Below are positions 9,489 to 21,642 of a DNA stretch of 64,000 nt, in pieces. The notes beneath the pieces were generated by a model. The model searched no databases, was not told where the DNA came from, and saw only the letters and a list, made by a program, of their open reading frames with translations. How positions within the stretch are numbered: position 1 is the stretch's first letter; every line of letters begins with the position of its first letter. Source of the DNA: Spinellus fusiger (lineage: Eukaryota; Mucoromycota; Mucoromycetes; Mucorales; Phycomycetaceae); contig JALLLS010000014.1 in NCBI GenBank assembly GCA_025094145.1, positions 310,001-374,000 on the forward strand, read 5' to 3'. Made by a program: the position numbers and the translations under genes.

Positions 9489-11499
9489 TTACCCCTTTTA
9501 AAATAGCGCTCATCAATGCTCTTGTTATAAGTCCAAAGTGCATCAACGCGTTTAACCTATCAACGCCCATGTTTGTAAAACAATAGGATTTACGCGTTTG
9601 AGAATAGACCTTTGACCAGTTTCAGGCCCTGGGGATTATTGGAGGATTTTTTATTCTAAACTCATTTATTTCAACCCTCGATCATTTCATTAAGGCATTT
9701 TTGATTTATCATTGTTCAATCAGGCTTTGTTAGAGATTAAAAGTAACAATTTTACTATTAACTATTCATCCATTGGATATCTATGGTTTAGAAGATAGTA
9801 TAAATTGTTCAAGGACTTAATAGACACAAAGATTAGAAGAAGAAGTTTTGCTTAGAAAACCCAAGGAAAAGAAAAAAGAAGAAAAAAAAGAAAAGAAAGG
9901 GGGAGGGGGGGGAAGCTAATGATTTGCACTACTATTATCTTTTTCCATCCTATAATGTTGCTGTTATTTTTATTCATAGATGAGTCAGAAAAAAAAAGTT
10001 GAGACATTGTTGAGGCCTAAATACTGTACACGATGGATAGATGATATGGTCGACATGTGGAGCTAGATTCGAGATGTCATGATACACTCACCTTTTTCTT
10101 TTCTTTTTTCTTTTTTTTGTAAGCAGGTACATACTTTGCCAGACTCATCAACCTGTCAACAATAAGATACACACCCGGAATTCTTGGTAGTCTTTGACAA
10201 GGATGGTTCTGAACAAGTCTGTCACTAACAGGATCAGGATCATTCACAACCCATATGTCTCTTGGGGTAGCTTTTCTTTTTCTTTTTCAACCAGACATTC
10301 ACAAGTGAAATAAGATGAGTTCTATGAATCCTATTTATGGATGGTGCTTATCTACTGTATGCGTAGAAATGGCCACTGTGTATACAAATTATTAAGCTGT
10401 TGAGTATTTCGAATCAAGACTTGAATAGTATCCATTTTATTCAGTAAAGACACTGTTCGAAGGGGCAGATGGATTCTATACATAGAGAGTTATTATCAAA
10501 CATACATTCTAAACCCTTTTTTTTATCAATATGACTAGAAATAGTATACGTATGAAAAATAGTGAAAGAAGATTTTTATCAGATAACCTATCGTGGTATA
10601 GCTGTAGTACCTGGTTCAAATAAACAAAGAAATCCTATAGACGTATTATTCAGAGTTATCTCTCATCAATATTTACAAACCAGTCATTAAGATTAATTTT
10701 TCTGCTGATCCTTGCGCTTGTATTTCACTCCTCAAAGACATTTACAGTCATACCATGCTTACCAACAAGATCAACAGGTAGGCAAAAAAGAAAGAAAGAA
10801 AAGAAAGAAAAAACATGCATATGAATACACAGAACTTTCCCCTTACATAAAAAAAACTAAGAATAGATTGACTTTAGCCTACATAATTTTTAATATCATA
10901 ACAGAAAAAAACTCGCGTTTTCTATTTTCCAAAAAAAAAAAAACTACACAATGACCCGGTCCATTAGAATAAAAAAAAACAAGAAAACGTAAAGAATGAA
11001 CCAAGAGAGTTTGATAGAGACATTTTATAGATATATAGATATAAAATAAAATAAAGTTTATACAAGCAAGACTGTCTATGATCATTTGTACCTCAGCCAT
11101 GTGAATTATAACTTCTTAAATTTGCATTAAATAATAGTCTTTAGTGATCAAATCACTGCCGAGAAACGTTTTTATTTATATCAAGGCGTACAGAATACAC
11201 ATGAAGAAATGGTAAACATACTAGTATAGGGTGGTCGAGAATATATCAAGAGTATAGGAAAGAGCATATAATAAAGGGAAAACACAAGAGCAAAGGCAGG
11301 AAGAATATGCTAAAGCAAGGACAACACATCCAACGCACAGAGTCCATGAATAGATCTTGAACTAATTATTTATATTGCTGTTGTATTCATTCAAAAGGGT
11401 ATTTGGCGCGCAAAAAAAAGGGGGGGGGACTAAAATGGGATCTGATAAAAATTTCCTATCATTGTTTTTTTGGTACAGACATGAAAAAGAAAGAATACT
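9489..11499. other. AT-rich intergenic DNA, no gene seen
   Basis: Two kilobases between the old mariner and Fanzor copy 3. Open frames here are short, AT-driven and without recognisable domains. A purine-rich tract (9835-9915) and homopolymer runs (near 10930 and 11410) are the only structures noted. Confidence 0.6.
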
Positions 11500-12060
11500 A
11501 TCAATTTTAAAAAGGTCATTGTATTGGAGTTTTAGATGTTCTATAGCAAGGTATTAAAGATCAGACAAAAAAGTAGAAGTCTTCTTGTGGATGGTATCAA
11601 TGGGTTCAGAACTTCCAAGATAAACACGATTATATTCTTAGCCATGTAAGTCTTAACCACCAGTATTTTTGTTTCTTAATTTTCAAGATCTGTCATTCTT
11701 GTATTAAAAAAAAGCAATATCACCAAGGTATTTAACAATTTCATTGGTATTCGCGCTTGCTAAAGCTATGGGATGATTTAGAACATGGATGTGAATGCAT
11801 AAAAAATGTATTTAACATCGCAGAAGAGATGTTCAACAGTCGCTGCCGACTAGCTCCGTTTTTTCGAGATAAATAGGTATTGTCATTATATTCTACATTA
11901 CTACATCCAAGGTGGCTTCCATTAGGATATAGATATCTACAGGCAAAATTTCCATAAATAATTTTGTTTAAAAACTAACATTAAATCGTCTTTAGATACT
12001 TTTGTTCCTTCTCAAATCGATTTCTCATTAGTCAAAAAGACTACAATTCATCTCTTTTTA
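11500..12060 (+). pseudogene. Fanzor relic, copy 3 (C-terminal gene part and 3' region)
   Basis: A decayed copy on plus. It keeps a region equivalent to the LLVD-x2-N-x-F-x-TS stretch of copy 2 (here LLVDGINGFRTSK, with the usual TSK). It also has an intron relic at the same place (GTAAGT at about 11646, ...TTCAAG at about 11689) and a broken zinc-ribbon/RuvC end read as NMDVNA, with TAG immediately before it. The downstream 3' segment also aligns with copies 1, 2 and 4. It is non-functional. Confidence 0.6.
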
Positions 12061-12065
12061 AAGTT

Positions 12066-14500
12066 AAAGGCTGTAGCCTGCGAAAGAAAAAGAAAAAAGA
12101 ACAGTTTGGGAAGAGTCATATCAAACCACATTCCTAGAATACTGTTTGGCATAAAATAAAACAAGGATGGAAGCCAATCATACATGTTCCTTCTCACTGT
12201 GCTTGGAGAAGCGATGGTCATTATAGTACCTTTTTTTAAAAAAAATAAAATAAAAAACTTTTTTAGCACCCAAAGAAAGAAAAAATAAATTACCAGGATA
12301 ACTTTTCTTGATAAAGAAAAAAAGCAGCACCAGAACCCATATGGATCATACAAGTGAGAGCTCATGGAATCAATACATTGATATCCTTATTTATAGTATG
12401 ATCATTTTAAATAATAAATATAAAAAAAATCAATAATAGTTTTACTATACGCTTTACTGACCGAATTTCCTTTATATAAAATACACAACATGGCACCATC
12501 GTTGTATATTCCATAATGATCATTGGCCAAGAGAACATGGTCTAGTCACTAAAAATAGACACATTGGTTTCCACATGTTCCTTGGTTGGGAAAATACACT
12601 TTGTCTTTCTATAAAAGGAAGCCATCAAAACATGTATCTGCAAGTCCAACCTGTCCACTGTTATGGTAGCCCTTAGCATTCATATCTACACACCCAAAAG
12701 ACAATTAGAATATAAAAGGAAATTATTCCATCTCAATTCCAAATATTATTACAACAGGCGAGTAAGATGTTTTTTTTCAGTCTAAAGAAGCAAATTTAGA
12801 CTTTTTATAGCCTAATTGGGCCAAGAGATATGTCTTTTTTGCATCTATTCTACTGATATTTCAACTGTGAACACTGAAAAAATAATAAGTAGCACTGAAT
12901 GAATATAAAAAAGTAATCATGTAACCATGGACATTTTTGGTATTATCATCAAGACATTGACCTTTATGCTTAAAATAATTTACCATAAATGGAGTCTCTA
13001 ATGAGTATTCCCTCAACTGATAAGCCTATATCACAAATGGATTTTATCCATAATATTCTATAATTAATAATGATGATTAGATGTATTTCATTGATAAATA
13101 TCTAAAAAAAAAAAGAAATAGAGACCTATTGAAGGATAGTAAGAGATAAAGAATAGAAATACGGTACTCTATTTGATCATGATAAGAATCCAAAATTGGA
13201 TGTATAAACCAGGACTTTTTCAATACAGCATCACTCATTAATTATGTTGAGTTATTGAAGGATAATCAAGAATAAAACAAAAGATTTAAATTGTCATCCT
13301 ACTATGAATACTACACAAAAAGTATTTTATATATACATAAATGTATCTTATCTGAACAGATATCTTTATCACATATGCTAATGATGATTTGATGGATTAG
13401 ACAAAGCAAGACCACACCATGAGAAACAATGTCTATGGCGTCCGTTGTGTAGTAAGCCATGGTGTTTGGTTCTTTGTTTATAGTTTATCCAATGACTGTC
13501 TCTAGACCAGTACATCATGTTGAGTACACTCCAGACTTACTGATGATAATGATAGCTTAGTATCTCTTTCATTTGTTATGTGTATATACTGTGTATATCC
13601 TCTGTAGGGTGTATTTTGTCTATTCAAATTGACACCCGAGGCCTGCTGTCTATTACCAAGAAGAACAGCCATAATACTCTATGTTTACTGTCATTGAACC
13701 TGAGAATAAGAAATTCCAGAATCTCTCAAGGTACAAGATCTACTCTTTGCTTTCTATCATGAATACTTTCTATAGTGTCCTTTATGGAAACCTCCCTTCT
13801 TATTCGACAGCATCCCTTGACATACCCTTGGCCCTTATCCCTATAGCACTCAATCCCCTTTGTCTGGCCTGAATTCTAGAGAAAATAAGGTCTGTAGCGT
13901 GGTTCTTATTATATTATTAATTAGAATAAGAATAAGAATGGCCGTTATTTTTATATAGTATTCGCTATAGATGTCTATCTTTATAAATTAAACAATTTCA
14001 TTCCTATCCTATTTCTGTAAATGCATCTATTATTTTGCATGGACAGATTGAGTTATTCCATATAAGAAACAAACCATAGTCCCAATAGAGTTCTCTTTTC
14101 TTGGCTATGCTACGTGTCACTCACTCACCTTTCTTCTTTCTTATTCTATTAAAAGGTGCAATAAAATATCACTGACACTTGAGTTCAGTAGAGACACTTT
14201 CAACTCCCGATCTATTTTTTTTTATTTTTTTTTATTTTTGGCTGTAGCCTACCCCCTCTCCTTCCCTGATTGGTTGAGTTCAATAGACGTTGTGGTACTT
14301 GTGCCAAGAGAACCAAAAAGCGTGTCGACTGAGTTCAAGTAAACATGTCCATGTGTCCAATCATTACTTCTGGATTGTAGGTTGTACGTCACAGGTACCA
14401 TTTTAGAACACGTCCATAAAGTCTCACTGTTTTCTGCCTGCCACTGTCCTTGTTCTTCCTTCTTACTTCTTGACAGATAACGCATACACACAGAATGAAC
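12066..14500. other. AT-rich intergenic DNA upstream of actin
   Basis: No supported gene. Short open frames at 13580-13872 have no domain and poor codon structure. The last few hundred bases (about 14100-14500) are less AT-rich and probably contain the actin promoter and 5' UTR; a long minus-strand open frame there is antisense and not called. Confidence 0.55.
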
Positions 14501-15975
<1,475 letters not shown>

Positions 15976-15995
15976 ACTGTACAGTACTTTTCTTT

Positions 15996-16060
15996 CTTTT
16001 TTACACACACACACTACACACACTACACACACTACACACACACGCACACTACACACAGAT
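15996..16060. repeat. ACACACT microsatellite downstream of actin
   Basis: CA-rich array with repeated ACACACT units directly after the actin stop, in the presumed 3' UTR. Between this and the convergent Qri7 stop lie about 100 AT/purine-rich bases with no gene. Confidence 0.8.
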
Positions 16061-16162
16061 ATATATGCTATATACAAGAATGTTTTTTTTATATAGTGAA
16101 GAAGAAATAAACATAATTCAACACCTACAAAAAGAAAAAGAAAAAGAAGAAAAAGTACTTGT

Positions 16163-17575
16163 TTATTGGATGTTTTTGCTTATGGGAGGATAAGGAGGAT
16201 TTTCTCTTTTCTTGAGGGACTCCAATGGCCATCGAGGCAGTGTCGTAATGGTATAGTCATCCACAAGTCCTGCTTGAAGTCGCTCAATGCCAGTCCAAGC
16301 AATCATGACGCCATTGTCGGTGCAGTACTGAGGAGGAGGACATACCAAGGGCAACTGGTAGGCAGAGGCCACAGCTTCCAACCTTCCAATTCAACAGACA
16401 AACAGACAAACAAACAGAGATAGACAGATTCTTTTGGTAAATAACATGCCTTTTTATTATTATTATTATTCAATCTCTTACCTTGATCGGAACAGGGCAT
16501 TGCTTGCCACACCACCACTCACCACTAAGGCCGTCAATGGCAAACGAGAAGACACCACCTGTTGATCCAGCGCCACCTTCAGCTTTTGCTCAATATGACG
16601 CACGCACACCATCTGGAAGGCGGCAGCCAAATCACACGTGTCTTGGTACTGCTGGGGCTGCACCTGCTCCACCAAGTCAGCCATGGCTGTCCTGAGGCCA
16701 GAAAAACTAAAAGCCACCTCTGACTTTCTCCGCTGCAGCAGGGGAGTGGGGAGACGCGACAGAAACCGATCGGCATTGCCCTGGTGGGCTGCCTGCTCCA
16801 GTGCCGCGCCAGGCCCTCCCCTACGTCCAGGCACCCACGCCAGCTGCAGCAGCCGGGATGTCTTGTCAATGGCCTCTCCCACGGCACAGTCAATGGTGGA
16901 GCCCAGCACAGTGTAGTCTCCCAGTCCATGCACCGTCAGCAGGAGGGTGTGTCCGCCCGAGATCAGCAGAGTGACAAAGGGGAACTGGGGTGGGATGGGG
17001 GTGGTGAGGCGTGCTGTCAGGGCATGGGCTTCCTATCAAAGATCGTTCCTTTGGGCTGTGAGTGGCTTATAGAAAAGAGGCATGGAGAGAGGCATGGAGA
17101 GAGAGAGAAAAGAAAAGAAAAGAAAAGAAGGGGAGGTTACCATGTGATGGACGCCAATCAGAGGCAGTTGGTGGACAGCAGCAAGGGATTTGGCAGCATT
17201 CAGGCCTACAGGAAGACATGGAGGCAGCCCAGGCCCACGGGTCACTGCAATGGCGTCCATGTCCTGAATACCAAGACCCGCCTGCTGAAGAGCTCTACAA
17301 ATGACGTCTGGCATATGGCGAGAGTGGCCGAGACTGGCGAGAGTAGGGACAATACCTCCCATGGGCTGGTGCAGGTCTTGCTGGCCATGCACCACCTCAG
17401 CAAGAATACGACGGTCTGACGTGACAATGGCAGCGGATGTGTCATCACAGGAGGTTTCTATTCCCAAGACAGTGAGAGGTCGTTGGTGTGTGGTATAGCA
17501 TCGAGTGACGTAAGGAAGACAGAAGAGACGAGGGAGGCGAGGGAGGCGTCGTACATAAACAGCAGACACTGTCAT
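16163..17575 (-). CDS. QRI7: Mitochondrial tRNA t6A synthase subunit, Qri7/OSGEPL1 (TsaD/Kae1 family)
   Basis: Three predicted exons on minus: 17575-17141, 17032-16482 and 16382-16163, giving 401 aa. The family transfers the threonylcarbamoyl group to A37 of ANN-decoding tRNAs (t6A). Visible signatures: [14 protein letters not shown] near residue 38, the metal-binding HSRH in [35 protein letters not shown], the phosphate loop [17 protein letters not shown], and C-terminal [10 protein letters not shown] with the conserved Asp ligand. The N-terminus [22 protein letters not shown] is basic and lacks acids, as in a mitochondrial presequence. This and the single-chain length favour Qri7 over cytosolic Kae1. 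It converges on actin. Confidence 0.93.
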
Positions 17576-17635
17576 AACGTTGGTAATGATGTCTTTCGTT
17601 ATTTGGAGTTCTTTTGTGTGACTTCTTTCTTTCCC

Positions 17636-17795
17636 TAAGACAGGTGAATAAGTAACAAGTAATATGTAATAAGTAATAAGTAATAAGTAATAAGTAATAA
17701 GTAATAAGTAATAAGTAATAAGTAATAAGTAACAAGTAACAAGTAATTAGTAATAAGTAATAAGTAATAAGTAATAAGTAATAAGTAATAACTAG
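17636..17795. repeat. TAATAAG heptanucleotide array
   Basis: About twenty near-perfect copies of AATAAGT/TAATAAG, with a few AACAAGT variants, lie in the 5' flank of Qri7 on the side facing the RhoGEF gene. Read as protein the array gives a meaningless ITYYLL repeat, so open frames here are rejected. Confidence 0.9.
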
Positions 17796-17916
17796 AATAC
17801 TCTTTTATAATTCGTTGTATTAAGGAGAAAAGACCACCCAAGAGAAAATGGCCTATCAGGATAGGAGACATGGTAGTGAGGGTGCTTTTTGTATGTGTTT
17901 TCTTGTGTGGGTGTGT

Positions 17917-19382
17917 TTACTTTCTTCTTCTGTAGTGGCCTGTGGGCTCTTTCTCTCTCTCTTTCTGCAGATTATTCATGGTAAGGGCCAGTGCTGTCAT
18001 GGCACGCAAGGCATTTTCCAGTGCAAATGAATAAGGGAAATGGCGGCGTAGATCTACACCCGAATGAATGTCTGTGCTTTGGACTGCTAAATGGACATGA
18101 CTCGATTACCTGAGCAGCAGACAGTAGCGAGTAATACGCTGAATGGGTGCAATGAGATAGTCAGCCAGCACCATGCGGTTCATCTGCTTGTTACCGAGGG
18201 ATTCCTAATAGAGAAAGAGAGAGACAAGGAAGAAAAGAAAAAGAAAAAAAAGGCCCATAGGTCGGTTGGTACAAGCAGACATATGTTTTTACCTTGTCAA
18301 TAAGACATTTACTCTTGTTAACTGACGGAAGACGCTTGTGGTGCTGATTTTGCTGAGACACTTTTGCAGTTTGGGATAGCGCACAGCATACAGCACATAC
18401 ACTTCCAGCTCCTTCTCCAATCCACACAGGACATTGGCTACGGTGTCCACTTCCATGGTAGCACGTAATTTGTGTGTGAGATGGGTTGACAAAGCAACAA
18501 GGGCGGGCATCAGCTTGAAAATGGCGTCAATGTGTCGCAAACTCACAGTGGGTGTGGATTGTGTGGCAGCTTTGATCAGAGGATCCATAAACATCTTTAT
18601 ATACAAAAAAGAAAGAAAGAGAGAACAATAAGAGAAAAGGATGCATTGGCAGACTGTTCTTGTTTGTTTGTTTGTTTGTTTGTTTGTTTTACTTGTTTAG
18701 CGAGCGTAAGGTGTTCGAGATAAGTGTGTTCTGTAGTCAGTAATTCATTAATAACACACTGTGCCAATTGACTTGATCGACTGGAGGGCGGGACAGGGGT
18801 AGGATGGGTGTGGGTGGAGGAGGCAGGAGAAGAGGACGAGGACGAGGCAGGAGAAAAGGAGGACGAGGACGAGGACGAGGAAGAAGAAAGAGGAGGAGGA
18901 ACAGTCGAGGGAATGGAAGAAGAAGATAGCAAGGGAATGGACTGGCTCTTGACATGTCTCCATAATTGGAGTGCTTCTTTTTCCTTGTAAGAAAGAGATA
19001 CATAGCGTCTGGAGGTGTCTTCTCCAGACAGAGTGTCGTTATGGCATAGGTTGGGGAAAGTGTCGGAAGTTCGAGTCGTTGTGCTCTTGCTGTCGGAGAG
19101 GAAGCTGTAGAGGGAGTGGGTGTGGCTGGAGTGCCGGTGAAGAGAGGTAGTCAAGGGACGGTGGAAGTACGTCTCAATAAGGGAAAGGGATCTGCGGATG
19201 GGATTGGCAGAGAGTGGTGTAGCTGTAGTGGTGTTATGATTGTCCAGTGTGGCAGCTGGTAAATGGAACGTGGGCTTGGGTGAACAGGGCTCAAATGTAA
19301 TAGGTGCAATATCAGAAAAGAGACTGTCAATTGTCAATGAGGCCCAATCTGTTGCCTCTGAAGGGGGCTCTGGCATAGACAT
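17917..19382 (-). CDS. RhoGEF (DH domain) protein without visible PH domain
   Basis: Predicted exons on minus: 19382-18693, 18594-18313, 18204-18110 and 18076-17917, giving 408 aa. The first about 200 residues are Ser/Thr/Pro-rich and disordered. The DH (Dbl homology) domain begins near residue 212 with QCVINELLTTEHTYLEHL (helix 1/CR1), continues with LEKELEVYVLYAVRYPK, and contains the CR3 signature LADYLIAPIQRITRYCLLL and the helix ENALRAMTALALTMNN. DH domains catalyse GDP release from Rho/Rac/Cdc42 GTPases. The protein appears to stop shortly after the DH domain, so the usual PH domain is not seen. The last intron is the weak point: the frame-correct acceptor (CCAAAG) leaves only 33 nt, and the model there could be wrong. 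Confidence 0.75.
18660..18690. repeat. (TTTG)n microsatellite in RhoGEF intron 1
   Basis: About eight TTTG units (AAAC on the coding strand) immediately after the donor site of intron 1. Confidence 0.85.
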
Positions 19383-19616
19383 CCCAAGGAGAAAGAGAGA
19401 AAAGAGTAAATTGCTCTAGTGTCAAAAATAATAGATAGTAGATATTAATAGATATTAATAGATAATAGATAATAGATAATAAGAAAGAAACAAAACAAAA
19501 CAGAAACAAAAAAAAAGAAACAAAAAAATACAAAGGGAGAAAGAAAGAGTATATATATTTCTTATTTATTGGCAGTCTACAGAGGATAGGTGGGTGGGTC
19601 AATTCTATGACGAGCC

Positions 19617-21629
19617 TACACACCAGGAGATTTTTCTGGCTTTTAGGCGGGAATATCTCCTTCCTTTTAAGTAAAAGAAAAAACGCTCCTTATATGGAAC
19701 TGTATTTAAAATCAAAAGGTTTGCGTATCCAAATATTTGTTTCCTTTTGTGGATACCTCAATATCAAATTGTATTATCAATGGAATATATTGTTTATGAA
19801 TAAAATTGTTTATTGTAATAGTATAGATAATACTATAGTATAGCTATAGCTACTGCCCAAGTGTATTGTTTCATAGCAATAGAACCCACAACCTAAAAGC
19901 TTTGTGATTTATCCTTGGAAGATAGATAGCTATGCTCAGAAGTATACCCTAGACAACCTAGACACCTTAGACAGTATAGAAGGAAGAAGACCACCTGAGA
20001 CTGACTTGAGAAAGAGTCTTTACTTATCTAATAACAGAAGAGTGTATTAGTAATAATTCAATAAGAGAGATAATATGCTTACCTTGTACTTAATACTTGT
20101 CTTGAGAATAATGAGTCATATATCATCTATTAGAAGAAGAGTCAGTACAATGTCTTGTAGATTACATTGAACTCAAGCCCTGATGATGGCATTATTTACC
20201 TTTTTATCACTAGAATAGTCCTTGGTGGTGTCCATCACTTCCTTCTATTATTTCTCTTTGTTAATAATAGCATATTACCTTGCTTATTTATGCTCATCTC
20301 AATAAGTGCTTAAATATTAAGTTGTATAGACAGTGTTGGAAATAACAAAAGGAGGGGATTATCAAAACAGATAATAGTTTTTCTTTCTCTATTCTGATGT
20401 ATTACACTTTAACCTCTTCATTCCTACAATCAAGTCAAACAATTCACACTCTATTTTTCTTAGGTTTAAAGGACAGTATTAGAAATAATATCTTGTTTTC
20501 ACTAATTACTATTGTTAATACCAGTTACAATGAGATAGTTGTTGAAGTGATTATGACTATTGAGTCAATATTTATACCAGTTTGCTATTTCTTTCTTTTT
20601 TTACTATGAATTTACTGAGATGTTATTATCGTATAGCTTTGATCATCATAGCTTAGAATATAAATATATAAAAGTAGCCTCAAGGTCTATACTATGTAAC
20701 TTTGTAAAATATATCTTTTATTTTGAAATAAAAGGCACTGTGGTTATCAACAAGACCACTAGAGAGATAAATGTATAGATATTGGGTCTCTAGAAGGGAC
20801 TACAAAATGGAGTATTGGATACAAAGGCTAGTCTAGAGAAATCAAAGTGGGTAAATGAACAGGAACACAACACACGATTTGAACACAAAAGGTAACTAGG
20901 CAATTATACATCTCGAACTAACTATTTTTACTATTATTTTATTATTGAAAAGGAATATTGGCACCTAAAAGGATTGGAGTATGATCCTACCAAGCTGCTA
21001 GTCGTTGCCTATGGCACAGGAATAAAGGTAAAAGATGCTGCCAAGTTCAAAGGTCATCGTGTTGGTTTGCCAAGAATTTTATATCAATCATTGAAAAAAA
21101 GACAAAAAGATGGAGATCTTCTTCTAGTTGATGTCAATGAGTTCTTTACATCGAGGGTAAGTATGATTGACTTCTCACTCAATACAAAAAGCTCTTCTAA
21201 CAGTTACTCTGTTTTATTTTTGTTCTCAAGATCTGCCACACTTATAACACAAATATCCTCACTGAGATATTAGTGAGTTTCAACAATATCCGCGCTTGCC
21301 AAAGTTGCGGAATTGTTTAGAACAGAGATGTGAATGCATCAAAGAATATCTATACAATTGCAGAAGAGTGTTTAAAGGGTCGCCACAGACCAGTTCCATT
21401 CTGTAGAAAAGAATAGATATTTGTATTCATATTTTACTATATCGCCATATCGAAAGTGGTTTCCTATGGGATTCATATATTTACAGGTAAATCTACATAA
21501 TAATCTTTATTTAAAAACTAACATGAATACATCTTAATTTATTTTTGCTCCTTTTCAAATCAATGTCATTTCTTAAACAATTGTAGTTTGACTATTTCTT
21601 TTTATATCCTAAAGATCTCTTGGTGTGTA
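19617..21629 (+). mobile_element. Fanzor transposon, copy 2 (longest), TIR-bounded
   Basis: A 2.0-kb element bounded by TA-CACACCAGGAGATTTTTC (19617) and the inverted GATCTCTTGGTGTG-TA (ending 21629). The termini share about 15 of the first 17 bases after the TA, giving a short TIR with TA target duplication as in Tc1/mariner-type transposons. The same termini occur in copy 1. The 5' 1.2 kb shows no intact protein; the 3' part carries the Fanzor relic listed separately. The right end lies 14 bp from the stop codon of the PKA gene, so the element sits in or next to that gene's 3' UTR. Fanzor proteins hitchhiking inside DNA transposons are known; which transposase moved this one is not visible. 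Confidence 0.75.
20790..21405 (+). pseudogene. Fanzor (TnpB-like RNA-guided nuclease) pseudogene with an intron
   Basis: Decayed C-terminal half of a Fanzor protein. The longest open part (from 20974) reads EYDPTKLLVVAYGTG, KFKGHRVGLPRIL and LLLVDVNEFFTSR. A GTAAGT...TTCTCAAG intron (about 21157-21230) interrupts the gene right after TSR. Downstream are ICHTYN, ACQSCG (zinc-ribbon halves) and NRDVNASKNI, the last RuvC motif with its Asp, then GRHRPVPFCRKE and TAG. Defects: TAG replaces the residue before NRD (Trp expected), the first zinc-ribbon Cys pair is incomplete, and several stops interrupt the upstream part (RRDYKMEYW region, 20790-20900). Fanzors are eukaryotic relatives of TnpB/Cas12; active ones use a 3'-encoded guide RNA. 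This copy cannot be active. Confidence 0.72.
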
Positions 21630-21642
21630 AGATCTATTGGAA

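Noticed and set aside
17635..17871. Open frame giving ITYYLL repeats
   Set aside because: Artefact of the TAATAAG array.
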